Positions 63,921 to 64,000 of a stretch of DNA of 64,000 nucleotides are shown one piece after another. The position numbers were made by a program, and so were the translations under genes. The notes beneath the pieces are model-generated. The model searched no databases. It had not been told where the DNA came from and saw nothing but the letters and a program-made list of their open reading frames with translations. Positions within the stretch are counted from its first letter, which is position 1; each line of letters starts with the position of its first letter. Source of the DNA: OPU3-GD-OMZ sp001901525 (GTDB lineage Bacteria > Pseudomonadota > Gammaproteobacteria > Methylococcales > Methylomonadaceae); contig CAXCEI010000001.1 in the NCBI GenBank assembly GCA_963981505.1, forward strand, positions 104,867-168,866, written 5' to 3'.

Positions 63921-64000
63921 GTCTTAAATTTATATTTTCTTTATTTAATTGATACCTTCCTTACTTACTTATTAATTCACTCTACTCTACATTACTTCCT

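Noticed and set aside
1..64000. tRNA genes, rRNA genes, CRISPR arrays, insertion sequences and prophage
   Set aside because: I looked for T-loop patterns, regularly spaced repeats, terminal inverted repeats and transposase or integrase motifs and saw none; the gaps are short and gene order is that of a stable chromosome.

Overview
The window is about 64 kb of AT-rich chromosomal DNA, densely packed with housekeeping genes and with no sizeable gap. I infer a gammaproteobacterial methylotroph, most likely a methanotroph of the Methylococcales type. The gammaproteobacterial part rests on gene order: lptG-lptF divergent from pepA-holC-valS, pilB-pilC-coaE-zapD, glyQ-glyS-gmhB-plsC and ilvI-ilvH-ilvC-pssA-leuA. 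The methylotroph part rests on three things: a pyrophosphate-dependent phosphofructokinase; an NAD-type formate dehydrogenase whose beta subunit is a NuoE/NuoF fusion; and a SoxYZ-like carrier next to a zinc metallohydrolase, a pair usually found near PQQ-dependent alcohol dehydrogenases. No transposase, phage gene, CRISPR array, rRNA or tRNA was seen.

Layout. 0-9 kb: recQ, gshA, an APS reductase, a VOC protein, a peroxiredoxin, rpiA, then the SoxYZ-like carrier, the metallohydrolase and a LysR regulator. 9-14 kb: the two-gene formate dehydrogenase, divergent from the LysR gene, with two LysR-type dyads between them. 14-28 kb: a reduced isc-like set (iscA, cysteine desulfurase, cysE, trmJ), suhB, rimI, a uracil-DNA glycosylase and a branched-chain amino acid block (leuA, ilvC, ilvH, ilvI) interrupted by pssA and the PPi-phosphofructokinase; then a PrpB-like lyase and a DUF2797 protein. 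28-37 kb: ppa, a DUF2064 protein, panD, panC, panB, folK, pcnB, a small membrane protein, an RDD protein and lptG/lptF. 37-50 kb: pepA, holC, valS, pilB, pilC, coaE, zapD, a Nudix/ThiE-like fusion, argJ, a CDF transporter and a TusA plus PP-loop pair. 51-60 kb: glyQ, glyS, gmhB, plsC, a small lipoprotein, a glutaredoxin-like protein and metH.

The last 4 kb differ from the rest. They hold an unrecognised 157-residue membrane protein, a 43-residue membrane peptide, a large HTTM protein with a degenerate thiol-oxidoreductase (DCC) domain, and a tandem duplication of a two-gene module: a tiny lipoprotein followed by a 57-58 residue single-pass membrane protein. In the first copy the lipoprotein frame has an in-frame TAA exactly after the lipobox cysteine. 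This region is the best candidate for something undescribed.

How the genes connect: formate oxidation supplies NADH at the end of C1 oxidation; the PPi-phosphofructokinase fits ribulose-monophosphate-type sugar phosphate metabolism together with rpiA; the APS reductase, cysE, cysteine desulfurase, iscA and TusA form a sulfur-handling theme; gshA, the peroxiredoxin and the VOC protein suit redox and aldehyde stress. All assignments come from reading the sequence; no database search was run.
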